A stretch of 63,290 bases of DNA from an uncultured Collinsella sp. (GTDB lineage: Bacteria > Actinomycetota > Coriobacteriia > Coriobacteriales > Coriobacteriaceae), in contig CAUFBM010000014.1 in the NCBI GenBank assembly GCA_959023295.1, positions 1 through 63,290 on the forward strand. Direction: 5' to 3'. Below the pieces are notes generated by a model that was not told where the DNA came from, did not search any database, and saw only the letters and a list, made by a program, of their open reading frames with translations. Positions within the stretch are counted from its first letter, which is position 1. Each line of letters starts with the position of its first letter. The translations under genes and the position numbers were made by a program. Shown piece after piece: positions 1 through 8,336 of this stretch.

Positions 1-2214
1 AACTGCGGGAATGGCCTATTTGCTCAATGTGTTCGGCTGAGATCGGAAATCAACCTCGAAGAGTGCTGTAAAAGGTATCGGGAATCAAAGGAATCGTTTA
101 GTTCGAATGTTCAATTAACAATCGAGTTGATACAAAAGTCGGCACTTAATGTTGACGAGGCAAAAGATATTTTCAGATCGAAGAGATACTTTAATCTAAA
201 AGAAAGACAATATGCTGAAAACATTTTTAGAAATGCACTCTATATCATAAATCACGTCTCATATGGAGTTAAATACACGTTCAACTCCATAGATCTGCCC
301 TATGATTATTATTCGACACCAGAAATAATGAAATCGCTTGCGGATACCTTGCATAATCCGTTTATTTCCTTCTATGAAACTGCCTTTCTTAAGCGTATTC
401 AGAGGGAAAAATTCGAGTTTATTGGGATTTCGGTGAGCGGCTGTTTCCAATTGATTTCTGCAGTTACGTTAGCGAAACTGATTAAGGAAGAATGTCCATC
501 TGTTAAACACGTCTCATTGGGCGGCAATTACATTACTCGTTTAGCAGATGACTGCATGAAAGAATGGCATCCCTTTTTTGAATACATTGATTCGATAATG
601 ATGTATGACGGCGAAGAGCCGCTTGCACGTCTTCTTGAGGCTCTTGACTCTGGTGATGACAATCTCGACTGTGTTCCAAACCTTTGCCATGCTAAAGGTG
701 GAAAGATATATAAAAACCATCGGATTGAGCAAACATTTATCAACGATACAGTTCCCGATTTCGATGGCTTCGCCCTTTCTAAATACTTCATGCCTGAGTT
801 AATATTGCCGGTTTATTCCTCTAGGCAGTGTTTTAATCATTGCGCCTTCTGCACCATTCCCGGTGCTACCGGTGGTTGTTACCGAAAGATGCCTATATCG
901 AGAGTATTTGAAATAATGTGTCGGTTAAATGAAAAATACGGCACGAGAGTTTTCTCTTTTGTGGATGAAACATTCGAAGGCAAAAGAATGGAGCAACTCG
1001 CGGATGAAATAAACGCATCGGGAAAAACGTTTTTCTGGCATGGAGAAACGAGGTTCTCTCCAACCCTAAGTACAGAAGTTTTTAACAAGATATACCAAAG
1101 TGGATGTAGGCAGATTCAGTTTGGCCTCGAGTCATACAACCAAAGAGTTCTTGATCTAATGAAGAAGAACACGAGAGTTGATTGGATTGATCGCAATATC
1201 CATGATTGTCTCAATGCGGGTATTCCTGTTCATCTATTTTTTATGATTGGCTTTCCGACCGAAACTAAAGAAGAGGCTCTGAACACCTTAGCTTATACAG
1301 AGAATGTTTTGAATTATTCAAAACAGGTATGTGGTGTTCCATATTCCACGAGAGGATTTACGAATTTTGGTCTCGTTATGGGGTCGGATGTTTGGAATCA
1401 TCCCGATAAGTATGGTGTCTCTGTAATGCCGAAGTCCCAATATGAGGATTTGCGCCTCGAAGTGGATTATGTTTCAGGCACTGGTTTAACTTTAAATGAA
1501 GCAAAATCCTTATCTGATGAGCATCATATTGATTTTTATATGCAAGAGGTCATAAACGGTAGCGACACAATTGACTTGCCCCAGCGGCTTCATATTTCAG
1601 AGGTGACCTGGATCCTAGATTCTATTCACGCTGTCAGGTATAAGGGGCATTTGACCAAAGTAAAGCGATGGCTAACTAGTCTAAATCCAGCTGATCGAAT
1701 CTGGCTGGATTCCAAGACCTCTGTCGTGCTCGTTGAGCCATTTGCCTACTTCTATAATTCTGAATACCATCATGTCTATGCTGTTTCCCAGTTGGTATAC
1801 CTTAAGTTGGCCCGTTTATTGGAGGCCGATTGTAGCATTTCTCTTATTCTTGATCAGGGCGACCTCGAGCTGACAAGGGCGATAGAAGAACTGTTGCATT
1901 ATGGATTGCTGAATACAAATATCGATGCCGATTATGTAATGCACGATAACGGTTTTCAATTGGTTAAAAGTTCGTTTGTTAAAGAAGTCGGACGCTCAAA
2001 AGAGGGGTTAAGAGTACTGCTGAGTTGTGCCACCCATAGAATGTGTGCGGTTAATGATTTTTCGTTCGCTTTGCTTTCGTTGTTTGAAAAGCCGATTACT
2101 AAGAACGAGGTGCGCGACATTTTGAAAAAAGAGGGGCTATCGACAAACGAGGAGCAATTAAACAAGTTGGTTGATAATTGCATGAAAGCAGATATACTAC
2201 AATTGATTAGATAG
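1..2214 (+). CDS. B12-binding radical SAM enzyme, 5' end outside window (probable RiPP maturase)
   Basis: The frame is open from base 1, so the gene is cut by the window. The first in-window start candidate (TTG at 127) has no ribosome binding site and is probably not the true start. After a helical stretch comes a cobalamin-binding-like Rossmann region (FEFIGISVSG, then VSLGGNYITRL). A radical SAM core with the CxxxCxxC cluster motif CFNHCAFC follows at about residue 237 of the part downstream of the TTG. Two winged-helix-like segments close the protein (about 540-610 and 645-695); the last resembles the PqqD-like peptide recognition fold. The family uses a 5'-deoxyadenosyl radical, often for peptide modification. 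The gene is clearly AT-richer than its neighbours, and a short peptide gene with a strong ribosome binding site follows after 13 nt. RiPP maturation is an inference; other B12 radical SAM roles remain possible. Confidence 0.8.
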   Translation, partial: NCGNGLFAQCVRLRSEINLEECCKRYRESKESFSSNVQLTIELIQKSALNVDEAKDIFRSKRYFNLKERQYAENIFRNALYIINHVSYGVKYTFNSIDLPYDYYSTPEIMKSLADTLHNPFISFYETAFLKRIQREKFEFIGISVSGCFQLISAVTLAKLIKEECPSVKHVSLGGNYITRLADDCMKEWHPFFEYIDSIMMYDGEEPLARLLEALDSGDDNLDCVPNLCHAKGGKIYKNHRIEQTFINDTVPDFDGFALSKYFMPELILPVYSSRQCFNHCAFCTIPGATGGCYRKMPISRVFEIMCRLNEKYGTRVFSFVDETFEGKRMEQLADEINASGKTFFWHGETRFSPTLSTEVFNKIYQSGCRQIQFGLESYNQRVLDLMKKNTRVDWIDRNIHDCLNAGIPVHLFFMIGFPTETKEEALNTLAYTENVLNYSKQVCGVPYSTRGFTNFGLVMGSDVWNHPDKYGVSVMPKSQYEDLRLEVDYVSGTGLTLNEAKSLSDEHHIDFYMQEVINGSDTIDLPQRLHISEVTWILDSIHAVRYKGHLTKVKRWLTSLNPADRIWLDSKTSVVLVEPFAYFYNSEYHHVYAVSQLVYLKLARLLEADCSISLILDQGDLELTRAIEELLHYGLLNTNIDADYVMHDNGFQLVKSSFVKEVGRSKEGLRVLLSCATHRMCAVNDFSFALLSLFEKPITKNEVRDILKKEGLSTNEEQLNKLVDNCMKADILQLIR

Positions 2215-2227
2215 AGGAGGTTTCTGC

Positions 2228-2338
2228 ATGGACGTTATTAACAAAGATCTCTTGGAGCAACTGAAAGAGTCTCAGGAAGAGGGCGTCGTGGTAGAAGTGT
2301 TCGACTTTGAGGACTACATGGATAAATTCTGCCATTAG
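2228..2338 (+). CDS. 36-aa acidic peptide, candidate RiPP precursor
   Basis: A short ORF starts 13 nt after the radical SAM gene, behind a strong GAGGAGG ribosome binding site. It encodes 36 residues: a charged, helix-prone first half (NKDLLEQLKESQEEG, residues 5-19), then a hydrophobic and aromatic tail (VVVEVFDFEDYMDKFCH) ending Cys-His. A leader-like half followed by a short core, placed beside a radical SAM enzyme with PqqD-like C-terminal domains, fits a RiPP precursor. The tail offers Phe, Tyr, Asp and Cys as possible modification targets. I do not recognise the peptide family. An intrinsic terminator follows 25 nt later, so peptide and enzyme end one transcription unit. Confidence 0.65.
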   Translation: MDVINKDLLEQLKESQEEGVVVEVFDFEDYMDKFCH

Positions 2339-2362
2339 TTTCGGAATTAACTTGCCTCGCTT

Positions 2363-2397
2363 AAAGGAGAAGTCGATTATCGATTTCTCCTTTTTTA
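2363..2397 (+). terminator. Intrinsic terminator of the radical SAM/peptide unit
   Basis: A stem of about 14 bp (AAGGAGAAGTCGAT against ATCGATTTCTCCTT, one G-U pair) is followed directly by a T run. It ends the AT-rich island before nadE. Confidence 0.85.
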
Positions 2398-2526
2398 ATT
2401 TAAGATATTTTTGGAATACATGCTCTTAGCACAGGTTGGCGTCTCAGTAAACTGAGAGGTTGCTTTGGCTAGTTAGAGATATGTGAACGTCCGTTAGACT
2501 GAATCTCAGGGTAGAAGGGGCCTCCA

Positions 2527-4527
2527 GTGTCCAGATCAACAAGGCAATGCTGCGTTTCGGCTAATAAGAACGATGGCTTTTTGCGTGTGGCGGCGGCGTC
2601 GCCGCGGATTCGCGTGGCCGATGTCGAGGGCAATGCCGAGGTTGCGCTGGCGGCTGTTCGCGAGGCTACCGAGCGCGGCGTTCGCGCGCTGGCGCTGCCC
2701 GAGCTTAACCTGACCGGCTATACCGCGGCCGATCTGTTCCATGACCGCACATTGCTGCATGCCTGCGAGGCTGCTCTGGTGCATATCCTCGATGAAACCC
2801 GCGAGCTGCCGATTGTCTTTACCGTCGGCCTTCCCGTTGCGGTGGCCGAAAACATCTACAACTGCGCGGCCGTGTGCTGTGCGGGCGAGCTTTTGGGCCT
2901 TACGGCTAAGAAGTATCTGCCCAACTATGGCGAGTTCTACGAGCGCCGCTGGTTTGCCCCGGCGCCTGCCGATCCCGTGTGGGTTGAATTTGCCGGTCAG
3001 GGTCCGGTGCAGCTTGGCTCGGGGCTTGTCTACCGCTGCTGTGATGAGGGCGCCGAGGACCTGGTGCTGGGCGTTGAGGTCTGTGAGGACCTGTGGGTGC
3101 CGGCGCCCCCTTCGACCGAGATGGCGCTTGCCGGTGCGACGGTGATTCTCAACCCGTCGGCTTCTGACGAAATCATCGGTAAGGCAGATTACCGCCGCAG
3201 CCTTATCTCTAACCAAAGCGCGCGCCTGTACTGTGCCTATGCCTACGCGGATGCGAGTGAGGGCGAGTCCACGACCGACATGGTCTTTGCGGGCGAGAAC
3301 CTCGTCTACGAAAACGGCTCGAAGCTCGCCGCGACCAAACTGCTTACCTGCGATATGGCCATCGTCGACGTTGACCTTGACCGTCTGGTTGCCGAGCGCC
3401 GTCGCTCGACGACGTGGACGCGCGCGGACGATGCGCCGGAGGCCACGACCGTTGAGTTTTCGTTTGAGGGCGTGTTGGCCGAAGAGCCTGTCCTGCGCGA
3501 TGCACTCGGCATCGACCGTGTCTTCCCCCGCGCACCCTTTGTTCCGGCCGACCATGGTGACCTGGCCGAGCGTTGCGAGACCATCCTCGACCTGCAGACC
3601 GCGGGCCTCAAGACCCGTCTTGCCCATACGGGTACCAAGGCGGCTGTCATCGGTCTTTCAGGCGGTCTGGACTCCACGCTGGCGCTGCTTGTGACCGTGC
3701 GTGCCTTCGATGCGCTGGGGCTGCCGCGCACGGGTATCACGGCGGTTTCCATGCCTGGCTTTGGCACGACGCATCGCACTAAGTCGAATGCCGAGTCGCT
3801 CGCTCGCGACCTGGGCGTGAGCTTCCGCGAGGTTTCGATCCACGCGGCTGTGGAGCAGCACTTCAAGGACATTGAGCACGATCCGACCGTGCAGGACGTG
3901 ACCTACGAGAACAGCCAGGCCCGCGAGCGTACGCAGATTCTGATGGATCTGGCCAACCAGGCTGGCGGTTTTGTCATCGGCACGGGCGACCTGTCGGAGC
4001 TGGCGCTCGGCTGGGCTACCTATAACGGCGACCACATGAGCATGTACGCCGTCAACGCGAGCGTGCCCAAGACGCTTGTGCGCCATCTGGTGCGCTATGC
4101 GGCCGATGTCTTTGGCGGGCGTATTGCCGAGGTCTTGCTCGATATCCTCGATACGCCGGTGTCCCCCGAGCTCCTGCCGCCCACGGGCGACGGCGAGATT
4201 GCGCAGAAGACTGAGGACCTGGTGGGCCCGTACGAGCTGCACGACTACTTCCTCTACTACCTGCTGCGTTTTGGCTTTGAGCCGGGCAAGATCTACCGCA
4301 TGGCGCTCAAGAGCTTCGAGGGCGTCTACGACGTCAAGACCATTCACACGTGGCTACGCACGTTCTACCGTCGCTTCTTTGCCCAGCAGTTTAAGCGCAG
4401 CTGCCTGCCCGATGGCCCCAAGGTGGGCTCGGTCACGCTCAGCCCGCGCGGCGATTGGCGCATGCCGAGTGACGCCAGCTCGCGCCTGTGGCTCGCCCAG
4501 ATTGACGCGCTCAATCCGATGGACTAA
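2527..4527 (+). CDS. nadE: Glutamine-dependent NAD+ synthetase
   Basis: This enzyme makes NAD+ from deamido-NAD+, ATP and glutamine. The 666-aa protein has the fused architecture: an N-terminal nitrilase-type glutaminase and a C-terminal synthetase. Glutaminase triad candidates are Glu in LPELNLTGY (about residue 59), Lys in TAKKYLPNYGEF (about 130) and Cys in VEVCEDLW (about 187). The synthetase ATP-pyrophosphatase loop GLSGGLDST lies near residue 377. The start is a GTG preceded by an AGAAGGGG ribosome binding site; a TTG at 2581 is an alternative. It is a single gene between two terminator hairpins. Confidence 0.95.
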   Translation: MSRSTRQCCVSANKNDGFLRVAAASPRIRVADVEGNAEVALAAVREATERGVRALALPELNLTGYTAADLFHDRTLLHACEAALVHILDETRELPIVFTVGLPVAVAENIYNCAAVCCAGELLGLTAKKYLPNYGEFYERRWFAPAPADPVWVEFAGQGPVQLGSGLVYRCCDEGAEDLVLGVEVCEDLWVPAPPSTEMALAGATVILNPSASDEIIGKADYRRSLISNQSARLYCAYAYADASEGESTTDMVFAGENLVYENGSKLAATKLLTCDMAIVDVDLDRLVAERRRSTTWTRADDAPEATTVEFSFEGVLAEEPVLRDALGIDRVFPRAPFVPADHGDLAERCETILDLQTAGLKTRLAHTGTKAAVIGLSGGLDSTLALLVTVRAFDALGLPRTGITAVSMPGFGTTHRTKSNAESLARDLGVSFREVSIHAAVEQHFKDIEHDPTVQDVTYENSQARERTQILMDLANQAGGFVIGTGDLSELALGWATYNGDHMSMYAVNASVPKTLVRHLVRYAADVFGGRIAEVLLDILDTPVSPELLPPTGDGEIAQKTEDLVGPYELHDYFLYYLLRFGFEPGKIYRMALKSFEGVYDVKTIHTWLRTFYRRFFAQQFKRSCLPDGPKVGSVTLSPRGDWRMPSDASSRLWLAQIDALNPMD

Positions 4528-4594
4528 GGTTGCCAAATTGAACCAAAACAGCGGGTGCAAGCGTTACACTTTTGCAATCTGATGGCCCGTATCG

Positions 4595-4625
4595 CGCGGC
4601 GCTCTTGTCGGAGCGCCGCGTTTTT
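4595..4625 (+). terminator. GC-rich hairpin with T run after nadE
   Basis: A perfect 10-bp stem (CGCGGCGCTC / GAGCGCCGCG) with loop TTGTCG is followed by five T. It lies only 20 nt before the next start codon, so it can end nadE. If a promoter lies upstream, it could also act as a leader hairpin for the aminotransferase. Confidence 0.75.
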
Positions 4626-4644
4626 CATATCGAAAGGTGGCACC

Positions 4645-5808
4645 ATGCAGGCATCGCAGCGTCTCGACCGCTTTGGCGCGGAGGTCTTCGCCTCGCTCAA
4701 CAACAAACTGCTTGCGCTGAAGGCTCAGGGCAAGACCATTTACAACATGAGCGTGGGCACGCCCGACTTTAAGCCGTACGACCACGTGGTCGAGGCGCTC
4801 ACGCAAGCGGCCCAGGACCCCGAGATGTGGAAGTATGCCCTGCGCGACCTGCCCGAACTCAAGCAAGCCGTGTGCGATTACTATGAGCGCCGCTTTGGCG
4901 TTTTTGGCATTACGCCGTCTATGGTGCAGTCGTGCAACGGCACGCAGGAGGGCGTGGGCCATTTGGGCCTGGCCCTGCTCGATCCGGGTGACACCATTTT
5001 GGTTCCCGATCCGTGCTACCCGGTCTTTGAGGCGGGCGCCAAGATTGCCGATGCCAAGCTCGAGTACTATCCGTTGGTCGCCGAGCATAATTACCTGCCC
5101 TATGTGGCGGGCATCGATCCCGAGGTGGCCGATCGTGCCAAGTATATGATCGTGTCGTTGCCCGCCAACCCGGTCGGCTCGGTGGGCACGCCCGAGGTCT
5201 ACGAGGAGATCATCGCTTTCGCCCGCGAGCACGACCTGCTCATCGTCCATGACAACGCGTACTCCGACATCGTGTTCGACGGCGAGCCGGGCGGAAGCTT
5301 CTTGCAGTATCCTGGTGCGCTTGAGGTGGGCGTGGAGTTCTTCTCGCTTTCCAAGTCGTTTAACGTTACCGGTGCGCGTATCGGCTTTTTGGTCGGCCGC
5401 GAGGACGTGGTCTCTGCCTTTGCCAAGCTGCGCGGCCAGATCGACTTTGGTATGTTCTTCCCGATCCAGAAGGCTGCTATCGCCTGCCTGAACGGTCCGC
5501 GCGATGAGGTCGAGGCGCAGCGTCTGAAGTACCAGGAGCGCCGCGATGCCCTGTGCGACGGTCTTGAGGGCTTGGGCTGGGAGCGTCCCAACGCGCATGG
5601 CTCTATGTTTGTGTGGGCCAAGCTTCCCGGTGGTCGCACCGATTCCATGGCGTTTTGCGAGGAGCTTATGGAGAAGGCCGGCGTTGTGGTGACGCCGGGC
5701 GCGAGCTTTGGTCCTTCGGGTGAGGGGCATGTGCGCATGGCGCTGGTCCTGCCGCCCGATCAGATCGCTTTGGCTGTCGAGGCCATTCGCGAGGCGGGCC
5801 TGTATTAG
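4645..5808 (+). CDS. Class I/II PLP aminotransferase (AlaC / DapL / PatA-like)
   Basis: A 387-aa fold-type I aminotransferase. The PLP lysine is in SLSKSFNVTGARIGF (about residue 236), with substrate/PLP motifs NMSVGTPDF near the N-terminus and PANPVGS in the middle. The ATG at 4645 has a GAAAGGTGG ribosome binding site; the frame stays open further upstream but without a site. The sequence resembles alanine and LL-diaminopimelate aminotransferases. The lysine genes in this window use the acetylase route, so an N-acetyl-diaminopimelate aminotransferase role (PatA) is possible. The substrate cannot be fixed from sequence. Confidence 0.8.
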   Translation: MQASQRLDRFGAEVFASLNNKLLALKAQGKTIYNMSVGTPDFKPYDHVVEALTQAAQDPEMWKYALRDLPELKQAVCDYYERRFGVFGITPSMVQSCNGTQEGVGHLGLALLDPGDTILVPDPCYPVFEAGAKIADAKLEYYPLVAEHNYLPYVAGIDPEVADRAKYMIVSLPANPVGSVGTPEVYEEIIAFAREHDLLIVHDNAYSDIVFDGEPGGSFLQYPGALEVGVEFFSLSKSFNVTGARIGFLVGREDVVSAFAKLRGQIDFGMFFPIQKAAIACLNGPRDEVEAQRLKYQERRDALCDGLEGLGWERPNAHGSMFVWAKLPGGRTDSMAFCEELMEKAGVVVTPGASFGPSGEGHVRMALVLPPDQIALAVEAIREAGLY

Positions 5809-5951
5809 AAAGCTATTCCGCTCGTCAATAGCTCGAAACCGATTTCGTGCAGTTATTTTACGAATCCTGCAAACAATTTCGGTAAACGGTCGATTTTTGG
5901 CTGCGAATAGGAGCATAATCAAAGTCCCGATTGGATGTATTGGGATTACGG

Positions 5952-5982
5952 CAAGCCGCTCGGGTCGTTCCCGGGCGGCTTG
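5952..5982. other. Long GC-rich hairpin in the ldh leader
   Basis: A 13-bp inverted repeat (CAAGCCGCTCGGG against CCCGGGCGGCTTG, one G-U pair) ends 26 nt before the ldh start codon and lacks a real T run. It may be a weak terminator for the aminotransferase or a leader structure. At 5884-5890 is an AAACGGT motif similar to the repeated sites upstream of arcA. Confidence 0.5.
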
Positions 5983-6008
5983 TTTGTGGAGAGAGATGGG
6001 AGTTTCTA

Positions 6009-6959
6009 ATGGTTAACGAGAAGAAGGTCGCTATTGTCGGCTGCGGTTTCGTTGGTTCGTCTTCGGCGTTCGCGCTGATGCAGAGTGGTCTGTTCTCCGA
6101 GATGGTCCTCATCGACGTGGACAAGAACCGCGCCGAGGGTGAGGCCCTGGATATCGCGCACGGCATGACGTTTGCCGAGCCGATGAAGATCTACGCCGGC
6201 GATTATTCCGATGTCGCCGACGCCGCCATGATCGTCGTCACCGCTGGCGCTGCCCAGAAGCCCGGTGAGACTCGCCTGGACCTGGTCAACAAGAACGTCA
6301 ACATCTTTAAGTCCATCATTCCCGAAATTAAGAAGTCTGGCTTCGACGGCATTCTGCTCATTGTCTCCAACCCGGTTGATGTTCTGACCTATGCTGCCAT
6401 CAAGATGTCCGGCCTGCCCGAGGGCCATGTCATCGGCTCCGGCACCGTGCTCGACACTGGCCGTCTGCAGCAGATGCTTGGTGCCCACGTCGAGGTTGAC
6501 CCGCGCGATGTCCAGGCCTATGTCATGGGCGAGCACGGCGACTCCGAGTTTGTCGCTTGGTCCAGCGCTCAGGTTGCTGGCGTTCCGCTGAACACCTTCT
6601 GCGAGCTTCACGGTCATCTGGAGCACGAGGCTGCCGAGAAGCGTATCGCCGAGGACGTCAAGAACTCCGCCTACACCATCATCGAGAAGAAGCACGCCAC
6701 CTACTACGGCGTCGCCATGGCCGTCAAGCGCATCTGCACCGCCGTCATGCGCGATGAGCAGACCGTTCTGCCCGTTTCCTCGCTCATGGTGGGCGAGTAT
6801 GGCCTGTCCGATCTGGCTATCTCCATGCCGACGGTCGTTGGCCGCGACGGCGTCGTCTGCCGCGTCCCCGTGCCGCTGAACGATGACGAGCAGCATGAGC
6901 TCACCGCCTCCGCCAAGGCCCTCAAGGACATCATCGACAGCGTCGACTTCTCCTGCTAA
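6009..6959 (+). CDS. ldh: L-lactate dehydrogenase
   Basis: Reduces pyruvate to L-lactate with NADH in fermentation. The 316-aa protein has the NAD-binding loop GCGFVGSSSAFAL at its N-terminus. The loop AAQKPGETRLDL carries Gln at the specificity position, as in lactate dehydrogenases; malate enzymes carry Arg there. The active-site histidine is in MGEHGDSE, about residue 177. The ATG at 6009 follows GAGAGATGGGAG. It is monocistronic with its own terminator. A malate dehydrogenase assignment is less likely because of the Gln. Confidence 0.92.
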   Translation: MVNEKKVAIVGCGFVGSSSAFALMQSGLFSEMVLIDVDKNRAEGEALDIAHGMTFAEPMKIYAGDYSDVADAAMIVVTAGAAQKPGETRLDLVNKNVNIFKSIIPEIKKSGFDGILLIVSNPVDVLTYAAIKMSGLPEGHVIGSGTVLDTGRLQQMLGAHVEVDPRDVQAYVMGEHGDSEFVAWSSAQVAGVPLNTFCELHGHLEHEAAEKRIAEDVKNSAYTIIEKKHATYYGVAMAVKRICTAVMRDEQTVLPVSSLMVGEYGLSDLAISMPTVVGRDGVVCRVPVPLNDDEQHELTASAKALKDIIDSVDFSC

Positions 6960-6990
6960 ATCAAGCTCGCTAGAGCGAAAAGCTACAATG

Positions 6991-7026
6991 AAGGCGTCCG
7001 GGTCCACACGGCCCGGGCGCCTTTTT
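6991..7026 (+). terminator. Intrinsic terminator after ldh
   Basis: Stem AAGGCGTCCGGG against CCCGGGCGCCTT (one wobble) with a CCACACGG-type loop and a T run. Confidence 0.85.
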
Positions 7027-7056
7027 GGTGCAAAGTAACCTGACCCCAATGCACCA
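7027..7056. repeat. 30-nt repeat, copy A
   Basis: Begins GGTGCAAAG and ends ATGCACCA, so its ends are inverted GGTGCA/TGCACC. It matches the copy at 8240 at 27 of 30 positions. The two copies bracket the DUF2974 gene exactly. Confidence 0.75.
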
Positions 7057-7073
7057 TAGTTGATGGGAGGGCC

Positions 7074-8234
7074 ATGTCGGATTCGCCTAATTTTTTGACC
7101 TATGCCCAGACAGCGTTTGATCCGTTTGAGGAACGGCCGTTCTGCGCGGTGGATAGCCTCGTCTTTGCGTGGTTGTCCTATTTGCGTTTGCCGGGTGATA
7201 TGGCGGAGCTGACGAACTGGCAGGGCCTAGACGTACGCGAGCTGCTGCGCGCCGAGTGCTACCAAGACATGATTGGCGACCTGTGGGATCCGGAGGGGAG
7301 TCGTGCCCTGTTGGAGGCTGTGGCAGCAAGCCCTCGCTACCGTGGCGTTCGTGTTTGCGGCTATCGTAGCGTGAGTGATGCCGAGACAACGGAGCAGTTT
7401 GCGGCCATGACGTTCCGATTTCCGGCGGGGTTTAGCTATCTTGCCTTCCGGGGGACCGACAGCACGATTGTGGGCTGGAAAGAGGACTTTAACATGGCGT
7501 TCCGGTGTCCTGTGCCGGCCCAGGAATCCGCGGCGCGTTATGTAGACGAGGCGGCGGATGCGATTGACGGGCCGCTTTTGTGCGGAGGTCATTCCAAGGG
7601 TGGAAACCTTGCGGTGTACGGTGCGGCGATGTGCCCCGATGTCGCCCGTGAGCGAATCGAACGGGCGTATTCCCATGATGGTCCGGGCTTCGTCGAGGAG
7701 TTTCTGAGCGGCAACGCCTTCGCCGATCTATCCGGTCGAATCGACAAGACGCTACCTCGGTCGTCGATCTTTGGCATGATGTTCGAGACACAGGAGGACT
7801 ATGCCATCGTTGAGAGCACCGAGTTCAGCCTGCTTCAGCATAATCCCTTTAGCTGGGTGGTTGATGGTCGCGACTTCGTGTACTGTGAGCGCCTGTCCGC
7901 CGGTGCTCGATACGTTGATGGCTCCATTCGCGAGATGCTGCTTGCGGTGTCGCCTAACGAGCGCGAGCGTTTTGTAGATGCGTTGTTCTCCGTGCTTGAG
8001 GCTACGGGTGCTGAGCGGTTTGCGGATATCGCTGGGAATCTGCGCGAGAGCCCGCCCGTGATGCTCCAGGCTGCGCAAGGCTTTGACAAGGATACGCGAC
8101 GCTTTGTCTCGCAGACTATCGTTGCGATTCTTAAGTGTGCGCTTCTGCCCAAACGTCCCCAGATCGACATGCCCGCTGCCGGCAAGAGCTTGGCAGAACA
8201 GCTCGAGGCTTGGCAGTCCGAGCTCCTGCGCTAA
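7074..8234 (+). CDS. DUF2974 (Mbeg1-like) alpha/beta-hydrolase-like protein
   Basis: A 386-aa protein of the DUF2974 family. It keeps a lipase-like nucleophile elbow, GGHSKGGNLAVYGA (about residues 165-178), preceded by a strand ending LAFRGTD, as in class 3 lipase folds. Acidic and His residues that could complete a triad follow (YSHDGPGF), but the substrate is unknown. No signal peptide or membrane segment is seen, so a cytoplasmic role is expected. The ATG at 7074 has a GATGGGAGG ribosome binding site. It is a single gene flanked on both sides by the same 30-nt repeat. Confidence 0.8.
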   Translation: MSDSPNFLTYAQTAFDPFEERPFCAVDSLVFAWLSYLRLPGDMAELTNWQGLDVRELLRAECYQDMIGDLWDPEGSRALLEAVAASPRYRGVRVCGYRSVSDAETTEQFAAMTFRFPAGFSYLAFRGTDSTIVGWKEDFNMAFRCPVPAQESAARYVDEAADAIDGPLLCGGHSKGGNLAVYGAAMCPDVARERIERAYSHDGPGFVEEFLSGNAFADLSGRIDKTLPRSSIFGMMFETQEDYAIVESTEFSLLQHNPFSWVVDGRDFVYCERLSAGARYVDGSIREMLLAVSPNERERFVDALFSVLEATGAERFADIAGNLRESPPVMLQAAQGFDKDTRRFVSQTIVAILKCALLPKRPQIDMPAAGKSLAEQLEAWQSELLR

Positions 8235-8239
8235 CCATT

Positions 8240-8269
8240 GGTGCAAAGCAACCTGTCCCCGATGCACCA
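8240..8269. repeat. 30-nt repeat, copy B
   Basis: Second copy of the 7027-7056 element, differing at three positions. It lies 5 nt behind the DUF2974 stop codon, in the same orientation. Confidence 0.75.
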
Positions 8270-8336
8270 ATCTTCGATGCGCCTGGGGCGGGATCGACCG
8301 CTATACTGGTTCGTGCCGAAATCGATCTAGAACGGA

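Noticed and set aside
6009..6959. Malate dehydrogenase instead of lactate dehydrogenase
   Set aside because: The specificity loop has Gln (AAQKPGETRLDL), the lactate dehydrogenase residue.
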